Of a stretch of DNA of 64,000 nt, positions 20,967 through 31,184 are shown piece by piece (the first letter of the stretch is position 1; the number at the start of each line of letters is the position of its first letter). Origin of the DNA: Leishmania infantum JPCM5 (taxonomy: Eukaryota; Euglenozoa; Kinetoplastea; Trypanosomatida; Trypanosomatidae); NCBI RefSeq assembly GCF_000002875.2, contig NC_009418.2:190829-254828 (forward strand). Reading direction: 5' to 3'. The notes under the pieces are model-generated. The model did no database searches. It saw only the letters and a program-made list of their open reading frames with translations, and was not told the origin of the DNA. The position numbers and the translations under genes are program-made.

Positions 20967-22982
20967 ATGGGCTCGTGTTGCAGTGCGAGTGACACCGCCG
21001 ACGACACAGCGTCGGCCGCACCGCCCGCCCCGAGCAAGGTCAAGACTACAGCAAAGCCGGCAACCCCTGCTTACCCTTCCCCCAGAAGGTCGATTGTGGA
21101 CCTGGTCCCGCCAGACCCTCCCAGGGATTTTCAGCCCAGCGTCTCCGCAAACTCTGTTCCGCGTATGTATGGCGCAGAGAAAGCGCCAACGACTGCCGCT
21201 CCGGCTGTAGGCCCGCCTGCTGCGCAGACAGACCGCAGGATCCTCACCTCGCCTCCATCGCGACCGTTTCCGACGCTGCTCGCGGCGGAAGTGAATGAGT
21301 CAAGTGGCAACTTAGACGCGGAGTTCTCCATTGCGCTGGAGCCGTTTCCGGCCACGAAGAACGTCACCGGCACTCCAGCTGAGATCCAAAGCAGCGCCCC
21401 CGCGCAGCAGAAATCAGTGGGTGACGCGGGGAAGCAGCAGCTGGTTGCTGCCGCCGCGCCGACATTCTCCTCTGCAGATGTGACTCCTGAACGTGCCACG
21501 GCGCCGATGGTGATACAGAGCGAGGAGGGTTGTACTCGTTGTCCAAGCACGGCGCAGGTGTATGAGGTTCCACCAACCCCAAAGGATGAGAGCGGCAAGA
21601 CGCTACCAGCCGATGACGCTCGAGTGCTGCAGCGTGTACCACCACCTCCGCCGCCACCGGCCGCCTCCACTGACTCCGTCACTCGCAAGGAACCGAATCT
21701 GGAGAGCGAGCAGCGCGGCGTCGACGAGGCGCATCAAGCCCAACACGAGGCGACGGACAACGTGGAGCAGAAGGGCTCTGTGGCAGCGGCAAACGAAGAC
21801 GAGGAGGCGGCTGAAGCGAAAGAGCCCAGCCTGCTAGCTGACATTATACGCAACCAGGAGGAGGGCCAGCAGCGCTATCCCACAGCGCTTTCCATTGATG
21901 CCGCGAAGGATGCACCGGTGGAGATAGGCATGGGCAAGGATGCGTCACCCTCGGCCGCGACAGCCGAGACGCACGCCAAGGAGAAGCCAAAGAGCTCCTC
22001 GCCACCGCCTCCGGAGAGCGTCAATGACATGAACGGCAAGGCCTGCAAAGTCGACGAAGCTAGCTCAGCGCCGAAGATGCCCATGGTCACCACCGTTGCC
22101 CCAGAGCAGGTGGACGGCCCCATGTCTAGTTCAGTCTACAAGATTCCGCAGCATTATGCGTCGCCGGCTCTCCATAAGGCAGAGGCGCTGCATGGCATCT
22201 CATTGGAAGAAGTCGATGGTTTCATTAACCTGATCACACCCGAGCAGCAGCCCCAGGAAGCACAGGAGATGGATTCCAATCGCATTCGATTATCGCCGCT
22301 GGCGTGCCCCATCCAGGAGCTCTCGCAGGTGGAGCCCATCAGCTGGAGTAAGGCGAGCCTGCTGGAAGGCTCACCGCTGCACTGGGAAACTTCGCATGGG
22401 GCCGACGTGTCACCGAGCCTGTACCGCTCACTACGCCTGGGCACCGATTTGCTGCGGCAAAAAGATCGCGCAAACGCATTTAGCGTTGCCGACAAGATCG
22501 GTGCCGCCGCCGCACTCTCTGAGTTCGGCTCAGAAGAAGCAGAAGAGGAGGAGCAGGGCGTGGCGTGCGGCCTCGGAGACGACGCGGAGAAGCCGATCGC
22601 CTTCACCGCCACCAGCGAGGTCGAGCTCGAACGTGAGGCGGCGGAGGCGAGCAGCGATGAAGAAAGCACACTCTCCATGGACAAGGACCGTGTGTATACA
22701 ATGGGCAACACAGATGCGGAGGGCAGGTCGCAGCCTACGAGGAGCGTGGAGTCGTCCGTTGCGCCGGTAGCACCGATAGAAGCCGCCGACAAGCACATGG
22801 CCAGTTCAGAGCAGCACGCGACCTTCGCAATGCTGACCGCTGAGAATTCCGTCTGGACCGGCGCTGAGGCTCCCCGTCGCATGCCCCCACCGCCTCCATA
22901 CCACCATAGCGACGAAGCTCGTGACACACAGCTGTGCTCACGGTCTGCGCCGCCAAGCATATTGTCCCCTCCGCCTGCATGA
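20967..22982 (+). CDS. Disordered protein with dual-acylation N-terminus
   Basis: The protein has 671 residues. The ATG at 20967 gives MGSCCSAS: Gly2 with Ser at position 6 fits N-myristoyltransferase, and Cys4 and Cys5 beside it are ideal palmitoylation sites. In Leishmania this combination directs small acylated proteins to the plasma or flagellar membrane. The rest is acidic and rich in Ala, Pro, Glu and Ser, with a polyproline run at about residues 220-232 (PPPPPPP), and has no recognisable domain, signal peptide or transmembrane segment. The N-terminus itself supports the start choice. A membrane-anchored scaffold or cargo role is inferred; the partner is unknown. Confidence 0.85.
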   Translation: MGSCCSASDTADDTASAAPPAPSKVKTTAKPATPAYPSPRRSIVDLVPPDPPRDFQPSVSANSVPRMYGAEKAPTTAAPAVGPPAAQTDRRILTSPPSRPFPTLLAAEVNESSGNLDAEFSIALEPFPATKNVTGTPAEIQSSAPAQQKSVGDAGKQQLVAAAAPTFSSADVTPERATAPMVIQSEEGCTRCPSTAQVYEVPPTPKDESGKTLPADDARVLQRVPPPPPPPAASTDSVTRKEPNLESEQRGVDEAHQAQHEATDNVEQKGSVAAANEDEEAAEAKEPSLLADIIRNQEEGQQRYPTALSIDAAKDAPVEIGMGKDASPSAATAETHAKEKPKSSSPPPPESVNDMNGKACKVDEASSAPKMPMVTTVAPEQVDGPMSSSVYKIPQHYASPALHKAEALHGISLEEVDGFINLITPEQQPQEAQEMDSNRIRLSPLACPIQELSQVEPISWSKASLLEGSPLHWETSHGADVSPSLYRSLRLGTDLLRQKDRANAFSVADKIGAAAALSEFGSEEAEEEEQGVACGLGDDAEKPIAFTATSEVELEREAAEASSDEESTLSMDKDRVYTMGNTDAEGRSQPTRSVESSVAPVAPIEAADKHMASSEQHATFAMLTAENSVWTGAEAPRRMPPPPPYHHSDEARDTQLCSRSAPPSILSPPPA

Positions 22983-24029
22983 TAGACTTCTGCTTTGCCG
23001 AAGCAAGACGAAGAAGAGAAAACAGCGACTCGTGTTTGTGTGAATGCATGTGCGTATGTGTGTGACCTTCTTGGACTCACGTGGTGATCATGTGAAGCGG
23101 AGTGTTCCGAGAACGGGGGTGGGGGGGGGGGTCTCCACGCACTTTTCCACGAGCGTTGGCGCTGATTTTCGGAGGCTTGCTGGAAGCCTCCACAGACCGC
23201 AGAATTAGTGGCGCTTGTCTAAGTCATGCAGCGTCAGTGTCATCCACACGCATACACACACGTAGGCGGTACCAATCACCGTTTTCTCTCTTCTCTGCAT
23301 GTTCTTCAAGGCAGTCTCGGCCGCCACGTCTGCCATTCCTCTGTCCGCTCGTCCTCCAATCAACTTCTTTCATTTCTATTTCGCTTTCTCGGCACGGCTA
23401 GCACAGTGCTGGGCTTGCCTAGCGCACAGCCAAGAGGCCACACGAAACTACATAGGGGGTGAGGGATGACGCGCTGCGGCGACGGCGTTTTCTCCTCCCT
23501 CTCCTTGCTGTTATGTGGATGCGAATGTGTGTGTAATGATGTCATTGTACGCTGTAGCACGCACTTTCTTGCCGCTGCCATTTTGCCATCTCCATGTTGG
23601 CGGCAATTCTCCGTCAGCCTGTCATATTCTCTATCTGTTTGCGAGCGTATTACACGCAAGGGGTGGCGGGCAAAAATGTCGCTGCGGTTGCCAGCCTGAC
23701 AGTGATGGCACGCCGCCCCCGCCCTTCGTGCGTATCGCCGGTGCCCTTTTTTTTTTGGCTTCGCTTTGGCTTCACTCCTTTGTTTTTCCTCCCTCTCTGC
23801 GTGTCCCCGATGATGGTCGGCCACCTCACCGTGATAGCATGGGGCCGTGCCCACTCTTTCTGGAGAGGCCAGGAGCCTGCAGCCGGCCCGCGGGCGCTGT
23901 TTCGGACTCGTGGTGTCGGCGGAGAAGTCTGGGCTGGCGGTGTGCCGGAGAGACTCACGGTCATGATCATGCTTGAGCAAACCAACTACCCATCGCGCCG
24001 AGGATTCAACGACCATTGGCACACACACG
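22983..24029. other. Spacer, no supported gene
   Basis: Contains a G12 run near 23117-23130 and GT/CA tracts. A 442-codon open frame runs from about 23594 across this area and the next. It begins without an ATG in T/C-rich DNA and its composition is unlike the real genes here. Confidence 0.5.
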
Positions 24030-24840
24030 CTCCCGTCAAAGGCGTTCGGGTTCGGGAGAAGGCGGAGCGCCCCTGCAGTCGCAGACGGATGGCAGCGTCC
24101 CGCCTATCGTGGCACACGCGAAAAAGCCGTCCTGGAGCAGGCCCCGCGATGCGAGAACGCGAGCACTGTGCGCACGCTGCCAGCGGTGGCTGGCATGGTG
24201 GAACGCATCCAGGCAAGACATCAGATGTCAGAGTAGCGCAAGTGACAGAAGGTAAAGGCTCAGAGACGTGCGTATGGATCAGCCCCAAAGTGCGTGTTTG
24301 CGAGGCATGCGGCACCTCCTCCATCCAACCGGGTGGGGCCGATGATGTACAGATGCCGAAAGCATCACGAGAGCACCCCAAATGGCACCATGGAGTCGGC
24401 CAGAGTCGCGTGCTCGGAGCATTCACACCATATTACGGCATGCGGCGGCTTGAGGCAACCGAGGGAGGGGCATGGCGTGCAGGTGGAGGACAGGGTCTGA
24501 GAGGGCCCTGGCCTGCGGCTGGCCCACCTCCTCTCGGTGCTCATGCGGCACGCACCTACACCAGCCCCTGCGGCCTGCACGGCAGACGCCGCCGCCTCCG
24601 CCCTCGAGCAGGACCCTGCACCGGGGTCCGTGTGGCGCCGGTCGCGCTGCACGCGTGCGAGGGCGATACGCGGAGGGACAAGGCGAGCCCGCTAGCAGCA
24701 TGGCCCGACTCGACGGCTGAACGGCTCGTCGTGGACGGCGCGGATGTGGCCGCCGTGCGACAGGGGTGGGTGGGCTGCGGCTGTATGCGTGCACGTGTGG
24801 ACTCGGTCGTGATGGGACGGCACGTCGCAGAAAAGAATAG
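24030..24840 (+). pseudogene. Weak coding relic
   Basis: GC-rich sequence has short protein-like blocks in shifting frames: one near 24110-24235 (AGMVERIQARHQMSE, then a stop) and one near 24500-24680 (RLAHLLSVLMRHA followed by an Ala-rich stretch). A stop just before the second block separates it from an open segment in the same register. The parent is not recognised. It may equally be GC-rich spacer with chance frames. Confidence 0.25.
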
Positions 24841-25940
24841 CTCCCCGCTTAAATGCATATTTTTTTATGTGTGGCAGTGCTGTGCGGCTTTTCGCGCTGC
24901 CTTACCTCGTTCGAAACACTGATATGGATGATTTTGTCGGAGAGACAGACAGCGACAAGTGTGTTAGCAGCGCAAACGCCGTCGCTATGCTCTCGTGACA
25001 CCCCGAATGACCAGCTGTTTTCCAGTTGCGTGCTGACCGACTCCTTCATTCTCCCCATCTGTGCTCTCTCGCTTCTCGCTTTCCGTGGTCGCTAAAAGAG
25101 CTTTCCACTCACGCTGATTGTGCATGTGAGGGAGAGAGGCATCTCGACTGTGGATATGTATGTACTTCCTCCAATCGCAGAGATTCAGTCGCCCCTCGTT
25201 CTGCCTAAGACTCGATGCCGCTGACACTAGTGTAGAGCTGTGTCCTCTCTCTTCTCGCGCGTGTTTACGGTTTATGTATGATTTTCATTCGTCGTCCTGT
25301 CTCTCCCTCCTTTTGCTTTATATTCCTTGTCTATACTGCTCCCCTCTCGGTCCTGTGCTCACTTCAGTGCTTCACGCATGTTTTCCATTGCAAGCGCGGC
25401 TGCGCATCAGGACGCCGCCGTCTTCTCCGGTGCGCCGCTCACTCGGCGAGGGGTGAAAAATGTCGAAAGAACGCTTTCACCCTGACATGTGCACACAGCG
25501 CGACATCTGTGCCCTGCGCCACTCCGTTAAAGACGTCGCATCGTGTTGGAAGCGGGCAGAGCCCTATGCGGAGTTCTGCCCCCCCCCCCCAGCCTCCCCT
25601 CCTCACACACACGTTCCTCTCTGGCCGCTTCGTTGTTGAGGGGGCACATTGCACTGCTTTCTAAAGGCCCCGTGTCCTTACTCAGAGCAGCGCATATGTT
25701 GGCTCACCGGCCTCTTTCGTGTCCCGCCCATTCCGCCAGCTTTTGTTGCGCCCCTGTGGACCACACACACACACACACCAACGTGATATGGAAACAGGCG
25801 AGCATGTTCGTGGGTACGCAATGTACATGGGCGTGCGTCCGTCACATATGCGACTCCTCCGAGACGTTCGTTCGGCTACTCTTCACCTTCCGCTACCTTG
25901 TCTCCCCAAATCCCCTCTTCTCCTGCGCTTGCGCACACAC
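24841..25940. other. Spacer upstream of the gamma-SNAP-like gene
   Basis: C/T-rich non-coding DNA with a C10 run near 25579 and a CA microsatellite near 25761-25778. No gene supported. Confidence 0.55.
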
Positions 25941-25973
25941 TTGCACGTATCTTTTCTTCCTCTTGCAACACAG
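25941..25973 (+). promoter_or_regulatory. Predicted trans-splice acceptor, gamma-SNAP-like gene
   Basis: A T/C tract ends at the AG at 25972-25973. No ATG intervenes before the start codon at 26058. Confidence 0.6.
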
Positions 25974-26057
25974 ATACGCAACAAGCGACCACATCACCCC
26001 CTCTGCGACTACAACGAATTGAAAGGATCGCCTCCTCAGCCCACCGATATAGTCATC

Positions 26058-27227
26058 ATGCACTCTACGCCGGCCAAGGAGGCCGAGGCAGAGGGCTACA
26101 TGAGGAGCGGCAAGAAGCACCTGGAGAAGAAGCTGTTCCAATTCAAGGCAAATTATGGCGGCGCCGCCGAAGACTTCGACAAGGCCGCGCGCATCTACAC
26201 AAACTTGAGAAACTATCCGAAGGCGCGTGAAGCCTGGACACAAGCCTGTGAGGCTCACAGTAAAGCCCATAACGACTTCAACGCCGCGAACTCGATGGAG
26301 AAGCTGGGAGACCTTGCTTCCCAGTATATATGTGATTCCCAGAGCACCATGTCAAGTGGCAGTACTGCCAGCACGACAGCGCAGCTGAGCGAGCATCTCT
26401 TTCAGGACGCGATTCACGCCTACGAAGAGGCATCCAAGCTGTATGGTGTGGCCACGAATGGGTCGAAGCAGGCGTCGGTGCTTAAGAAGGCCGCAGACCT
26501 GATCTCGCGCTCGCTTGTGACGGCGCATTACCGGCGCCCCGGCACCAGCGGCGCCACCACCGTCGACACGGCGTACCTGCAAAAAGAGTACGAACGCATC
26601 ATTCCAGAGGTCATAGAGCTGATGGAGCGCAACTGGGAGGTGACGGAGTCGAAGCCGTTCGACTTGCCGGACATCTACCGATCCTACATGCTCTTCCACC
26701 TCCGCTCCGGCGACGTCGAGGGCGCCGTGCAAACTGAAAAGCGCATGATAGGCGTTATTTCCACCAGCCCAGCCGACGGCACGTACGACGACAGCAAGAA
26801 TCTCTTCCGCATTCTCAACCAGCCCAGCAACGCCGCAAAGGTCGGGCTGGAGATTATAGTACTCTGCCTCAGCACTTCCGTCGATGACGGGTACACGTGG
26901 GCCAACATCGAGATGGGTCGCCTCGGGGCTGTGTTTGGCTTCTGCAACTCGTCAGAGGAGCGAGCGGCGGCGGCGCTGCTAGCCGCCTACGCCGAACGCG
27001 ACGAGGATGCCTTGCAAGAAGCACTGAAGACGAACGCGTGCTTCAACTTCCTCGCAGCAGACGTGTCTCGAATGGCCAAGAAGCTGACGCTCGGGGGCAA
27101 GGGGCACTCCAAGGCGACGGAGGCATCAGTGGCAGCTGCCGGCGGTGCGGAACGCTCAGCTGCGCCGCCGTCCTTGTCACAAGCGCCGGTGGACGCATCG
27201 GAGACGGACTCCGAGGACCTCCGATAG
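26058..27227 (+). CDS. Gamma-SNAP-like soluble NSF attachment protein
   Basis: The protein has 389 residues from the first ATG after the predicted acceptor; metazoan gamma-SNAP is about 312, so this one carries inserts. The N-terminal third shows the SNAP TPR-like helical repeats: AEGYMRSGKKHLEKK, then YGGAAEDFDKAARIY, NYPKAREAWTQACEAH and FNAANSMEKLGDLA. The spacing recalls gamma-SNAP rather than alpha-SNAP, as does the C-terminal block around residues 310-345 (DALQEALKTNACFNFLA). SNAPs bind SNARE bundles and recruit the ATPase NSF to disassemble them after membrane fusion. An Ala/Ser-rich tail ends the protein. Family assignment is fairly firm; the alpha versus gamma call is by motif memory only. 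Confidence 0.75.
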   Translation: MHSTPAKEAEAEGYMRSGKKHLEKKLFQFKANYGGAAEDFDKAARIYTNLRNYPKAREAWTQACEAHSKAHNDFNAANSMEKLGDLASQYICDSQSTMSSGSTASTTAQLSEHLFQDAIHAYEEASKLYGVATNGSKQASVLKKAADLISRSLVTAHYRRPGTSGATTVDTAYLQKEYERIIPEVIELMERNWEVTESKPFDLPDIYRSYMLFHLRSGDVEGAVQTEKRMIGVISTSPADGTYDDSKNLFRILNQPSNAAKVGLEIIVLCLSTSVDDGYTWANIEMGRLGAVFGFCNSSEERAAAALLAAYAERDEDALQEALKTNACFNFLAADVSRMAKKLTLGGKGHSKATEASVAAAGGAERSAAPPSLSQAPVDASETDSEDLR

Positions 27228-29166
27228 ACGATGAAACGATCAAAGAGTTGCTGTTGCAGTTTCCTTTTCGTATCCGCGTATGCGGTCTTGCACGTGCATG
27301 GTGCTGAATAATACTTGTCGCACTACTGCAGTTGCGCGGGCAAGCCTTACGTTTGTTGCTGCGTGGGGATCCCTGCCGGTTTTGGGAGAGGTTTTATCTG
27401 CCTATCTCCATCCTTCTGCTGAAGGTGGCCTTGAGCTTGCATCTTGAACACAGACACACGAATACCAGCGAATGTGTATGGTGTGCATGTGAGATACGGA
27501 GAGGTCGAGTCTATCAGTCTGTCTGTGTGTGTGTGTGTGTGAGGCTGTCAACGCCTTCGACATTTTCTTTTGCGTTTCCGTTCTCCCTGTGTTGGCGATA
27601 TGCTTCTTCTTTACCTTTTTTGCCGTTTTCTCACGCTCATCTCCCCCGCCCGTGCGCTCTCGTCGCCGTCACGAGAGACGAGCTCAAGGAGAAGCTGGAT
27701 ACACACAAAAAAAAAAAGAACGAGCTCTGCCTTCGCGCAACCAAGGCAAGAGGGAGTGCGGCAGCAACCCCAGAATCTCCCCGCCTTTTACCGCTCTGCA
27801 CGCATCACTCGCCGCCGCACTGATTCGTCGAAGAGTAAAAGAGCTGAAAGAAAAAAAGAAGGCAATGGACCACACGCACAACGCACGCGCGCGTACCACC
27901 TCGCGCTCTTCTCCCTGTGCGCTGTATGCCCATGCACTGCGTCTCTGCCCACGATGTTCTTCCTTTCACTCTCACTCTCGCTCCGTCGCTGTCTTCCTCC
28001 TCGTTGTCTCTCATGTGGCGCTGCCCTTTAGTCTTTGTTTTCCACGACATCCTCTGCGTCCACTCATCATAATTTCTGCACGTCTATTTGTGGGTGCTCG
28101 CGCCATCCCTGCCATCTGAGCTGTTTTATAAAGCGTGTTTGGCACTTGGTTTGCTCCTCTCCTCGCTCTGTATTTCTCCTTTTTCCTTTCCCCTTGTGCC
28201 CTCAACACCAACGCACAACGAACAAAGGGAAAAAAAAACGAAAAGGGAGATTCAAACTGCACGCACACACGCACACACCCTCGCCACCTTCCTCGGGCGT
28301 ATCTCTGCGTCTGTGTCGGTGTCGGTGCGTGCGTTATCTTTGGCTTGTTTGTTCGATTTTTTTGTTTGTTTCAGATCGAAACTTTCATTTCGCCCCGTTT
28401 GGTTTGAAGGGAAACTCTCTCTCTCTCTGCGTATCGATAGATATCTTATATATCGATATATATTTATATACGTGTATATATATATCTACATCTAAGATAT
28501 CTATCTGTATGTACATATAACGAAACACACAGAGTGGGGAGAAAAAAAAAAGAGAAACAGACAAACATTTTTTTGTGTTTTGTGTGTATGTATGTGTGTT
28601 TTGGCTCATACCACTTAGAGAGAAAAACACAAGAAGAAAAAAGCAAAAGACAAAACGCATCTCGATTTATTATTATTATTTTGACGAAACGCATACACAC
28701 GTGCGCTCACGCGAGTATCTAATCCTAAATCCTTGCGCACGTTGCACAGCTTCTTGAAGCTTTCTCTTTCTTTTTTTTTCTCGTCTTCTTTGCTTGTGAG
28801 TGTGTGCATGTGAGGTGCGTTCTCCTCCGTGAGCATTTCTTTTTTTTTCCGTTTTGGTTCTTGATTTTTTATATTTTTTTACGTTTTTAGTACGTCTTAG
28901 CCTTGGCTAGTGAGTGGGTCGCGCCTGTGTCTGCGCCTTCTTCGCTGCTCGCTCACTGAGTGTGTGTGTGTGTGTGTGTTATTCCCTCTTCTCCTGCGGA
29001 AAGAGCTAAGAGCAAGTGGCACAAGGTCCCTACTCCCTCGCCTCTCACATTCCATCCTCTCCCCTCCCTCCCCACCCCCTTCTCTTACCCCCTCATCTGC
29101 GCAGAAGCACACCGTCGTCGCCTTGGTTCTTTTTCTTCCATCCCTCTCTCTCTCTACGCCATAGTT
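27228..29166. other. 2 kb spacer with homopolymers and an AT-rich hairpin
   Basis: Rich in A and T homopolymers (for example A11 near 27706-27716), C/T tracts and GT runs. It holds the inverted repeat at 28436-28505. Long open frames here are made of repeated Ser/Phe/Leu or His/Thr and are not genes. Confidence 0.55.
28436..28505. repeat. 13-bp perfect inverted repeat in AT-rich island
   Basis: GATAGATATCTTA (28436-28448) is exactly complementary, in reverse, to TAAGATATCTATC (28493-28505). The 44-nt loop is itself almost all TA and ATATCG alternation, so a larger branched fold is possible. It lies between the gamma-SNAP-like and LRR genes. Confidence 0.8.
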
Positions 29167-29262
29167 TCCTTTTGCCGTTGGTGTTCGTGTCGTCGTTTTT
29201 GTTGTTGTTTTTCCGCCTTGTCACGTAATTTTTTCTTACACCTGCGCCTTGAAACGCCGAAG
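29167..29262 (+). promoter_or_regulatory. Predicted trans-splice acceptor of the LRR gene
   Basis: A T-rich tract without AG precedes the AG at 29261-29262. The leader of about 56 nt contains a GT run and no ATG before 29319. Confidence 0.5.
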
Positions 29263-29318
29263 AACAAGACAAAAGGAAAGCAAAAATTTGTGTGTGTGTG
29301 TGTAAATAAGTAAACAAA

Positions 29319-31184
29319 ATGGCGGACCCTGCGCACACCCGCGATGACTTCTGGGAGCAGCAGCAGCAGTCGGTTCAAATGACCCGGGGTGCCTTTGAGG
29401 CCATGAACAACAACAGCATGCAGTTGCTGCAGATGCGCGTCGACACCTTGGAACGGCAGGTGGCGATGCTATCTGCGCAGGTCATGGCAGCCGCGCTGCC
29501 CGCATCTTTTCAGGCTTACCCAGGCGTCACGTACGGAATGTCGCCCGCCACCTCCAACGTCACCCAAATGACTGCCATGCCCACACAGATGCCCGCGAAT
29601 ATGTACTTCTACCAGCCGCCTGGCATGCCCGCCGCTGCTCCGGCTAACGGTGCCGCTGCGGACGACGGCAAGGCGTCGAAGCAGCTGGAAGATGAACTCC
29701 AGCGCATGGGTGTGTTGGCCTATGGTGGCGCTGCTGCTGGCAGCACCACGAGCCCCGAGGCAGCCGCAGCGGCAGCGACGATGACTTTGATGCAGAACAA
29801 CTTCGTGGTGTCCCCGACCAGCGGCATCTCCGCCTTCCCGGGTGTGATCGCCGGGGTCGGCAACTCCAACGGCGCCGGCCCTGGCATACCCTTCATGCCC
29901 GGGGCGCACGAGGTGGCTTTGGCGTCCTCGATGATGCCGGGTCCGCCGCCAGCGTCCACCTCCACCAAGATGAGCAATGCGCTTCTTCAGAAGGCGTTCG
30001 GTTTCTCGGACCCGGCCATGAACGGGGCCGGCGGCGACGGCATGAACGCAAACATGAGCAGCCTTCAGCGCAGTTGTGCTGTGACGCTGGACCCGCTTCA
30101 GAGCACCAACGAGAAGCTTGAGCAGATCTGCCAACAGTCCAAGATTCGCGTTCTCTGCCTGAAGGGCTGCAAAGGAATCACCAGCCTGAACGCCATCTCG
30201 CGCCTGCAGAACCTATGGCTCCTGAACCTGCAGGGATGCTCACCTTGTGTCGACGACAATGCGGTGCGCATGATCGCTGCGCACAACACACGCCTCAGCC
30301 GGCTAAACCTCTGCGGGTGTGACCGCGTGACGGACGCGCAGCCACTTGCGCAGCTCTCCCTCATGTTTGACCTCAACCTGTCCGGCACGATGATCGGCAC
30401 CGCTTCGCTGGAGGCGATCTCGCACGGGTGCGGCCAGCTCAGCCGCCTTGCCATCAACAGCTGCCAGCAGCTGACGGATGTGTCAAGTTTGAAGAACCTG
30501 TCGGAGCTGAAGCTGCTCTACTGCCGCTACTCCGAAAACATAGACCCGGCCACCATCACCAACGTGCTCGCCGGCATCGGTCAGAATCTGCTCACGCTGA
30601 ACGTGGACGGCATCCGCTTCCGTCAGCTTGACCTCTCTAACTTGCCGCACGTCACCGCCTTGAAAAACTTCAACTGCAAAGACAACACCCAACTTAGGGA
30701 TCTGGACTGGCTGCTGAGCATTCCCAACGCGGCAAGGGCCTTCGAGTCGCTGGAGATGCTGGACGTGGAAGGGTGCGAGTCGCTCGTGAGCTTCGGGATG
30801 CATATCACCTCGCTAAAGCGACTCAAGACGGTGCGTCTCACGAACACTGGCATCACCAATGAAGAGCTTTCCCGCATCTCAGCCTGCCCGGCGCTATCTG
30901 TCATTCACCTTGAAGACTGCGCTGGCATCACGAATGTGGACTGCCTTGCGAATGTGCCCACTCTCACAAAGGTGATACTGAGCATGCGGATGCAGCATGA
31001 GGACACCAAGGCGAACGGCGTCGCTGCCCTGCGCAAGACTGGTGCCGAGATCATCTTCGCGGCGGCCAGCAACCACCACGGACAAGGTGGTTCTGCCCAC
31101 TATATGACGCCGACGAGCCGCTTCGCCCCATCGATCCCCACCACCAGTCCGAACACTGCAGCGGAGGCACACGCCTTTCCGTAA
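29319..31184 (+). CDS. Leucine-rich repeat protein (Cys-containing type)
   Basis: The protein has 621 residues. A short coiled-coil-like segment lies at about 33-62 (LLQMRVDTLERQVAML), followed by a Met/Ala/Pro/Gly-rich linker to about 250. From about 275 to 585 leucine-rich repeats of the Cys-containing (AMN1/F-box-like) class run in tandem, for example IRVLCLKGCKGIT, LWLLNLQGC, LSRLNLCGCDRVT and LSRLAINSCQQLT. LRR arrays bind proteins; no F-box or kinase domain accompanies them, so the target is unknown. There is no signal peptide, so it is probably cytosolic or flagellar. The ATG at 29319 is the first after the predicted acceptor. Confidence 0.85.
   Translation: MADPAHTRDDFWEQQQQSVQMTRGAFEAMNNNSMQLLQMRVDTLERQVAMLSAQVMAAALPASFQAYPGVTYGMSPATSNVTQMTAMPTQMPANMYFYQPPGMPAAAPANGAAADDGKASKQLEDELQRMGVLAYGGAAAGSTTSPEAAAAAATMTLMQNNFVVSPTSGISAFPGVIAGVGNSNGAGPGIPFMPGAHEVALASSMMPGPPPASTSTKMSNALLQKAFGFSDPAMNGAGGDGMNANMSSLQRSCAVTLDPLQSTNEKLEQICQQSKIRVLCLKGCKGITSLNAISRLQNLWLLNLQGCSPCVDDNAVRMIAAHNTRLSRLNLCGCDRVTDAQPLAQLSLMFDLNLSGTMIGTASLEAISHGCGQLSRLAINSCQQLTDVSSLKNLSELKLLYCRYSENIDPATITNVLAGIGQNLLTLNVDGIRFRQLDLSNLPHVTALKNFNCKDNTQLRDLDWLLSIPNAARAFESLEMLDVEGCESLVSFGMHITSLKRLKTVRLTNTGITNEELSRISACPALSVIHLEDCAGITNVDCLANVPTLTKVILSMRMQHEDTKANGVAALRKTGAEIIFAAASNHHGQGGSAHYMTPTSRFAPSIPTTSPNTAAEAHAFP

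Noticed and set aside
23594..24922. 442-codon open frame across the 23.6-24.9 kb spacer
   Set aside because: No ATG at its start, very high Trp/Arg/Gly content and competing frames look more protein-like. Probably chance openness in GC-rich DNA or a relic.
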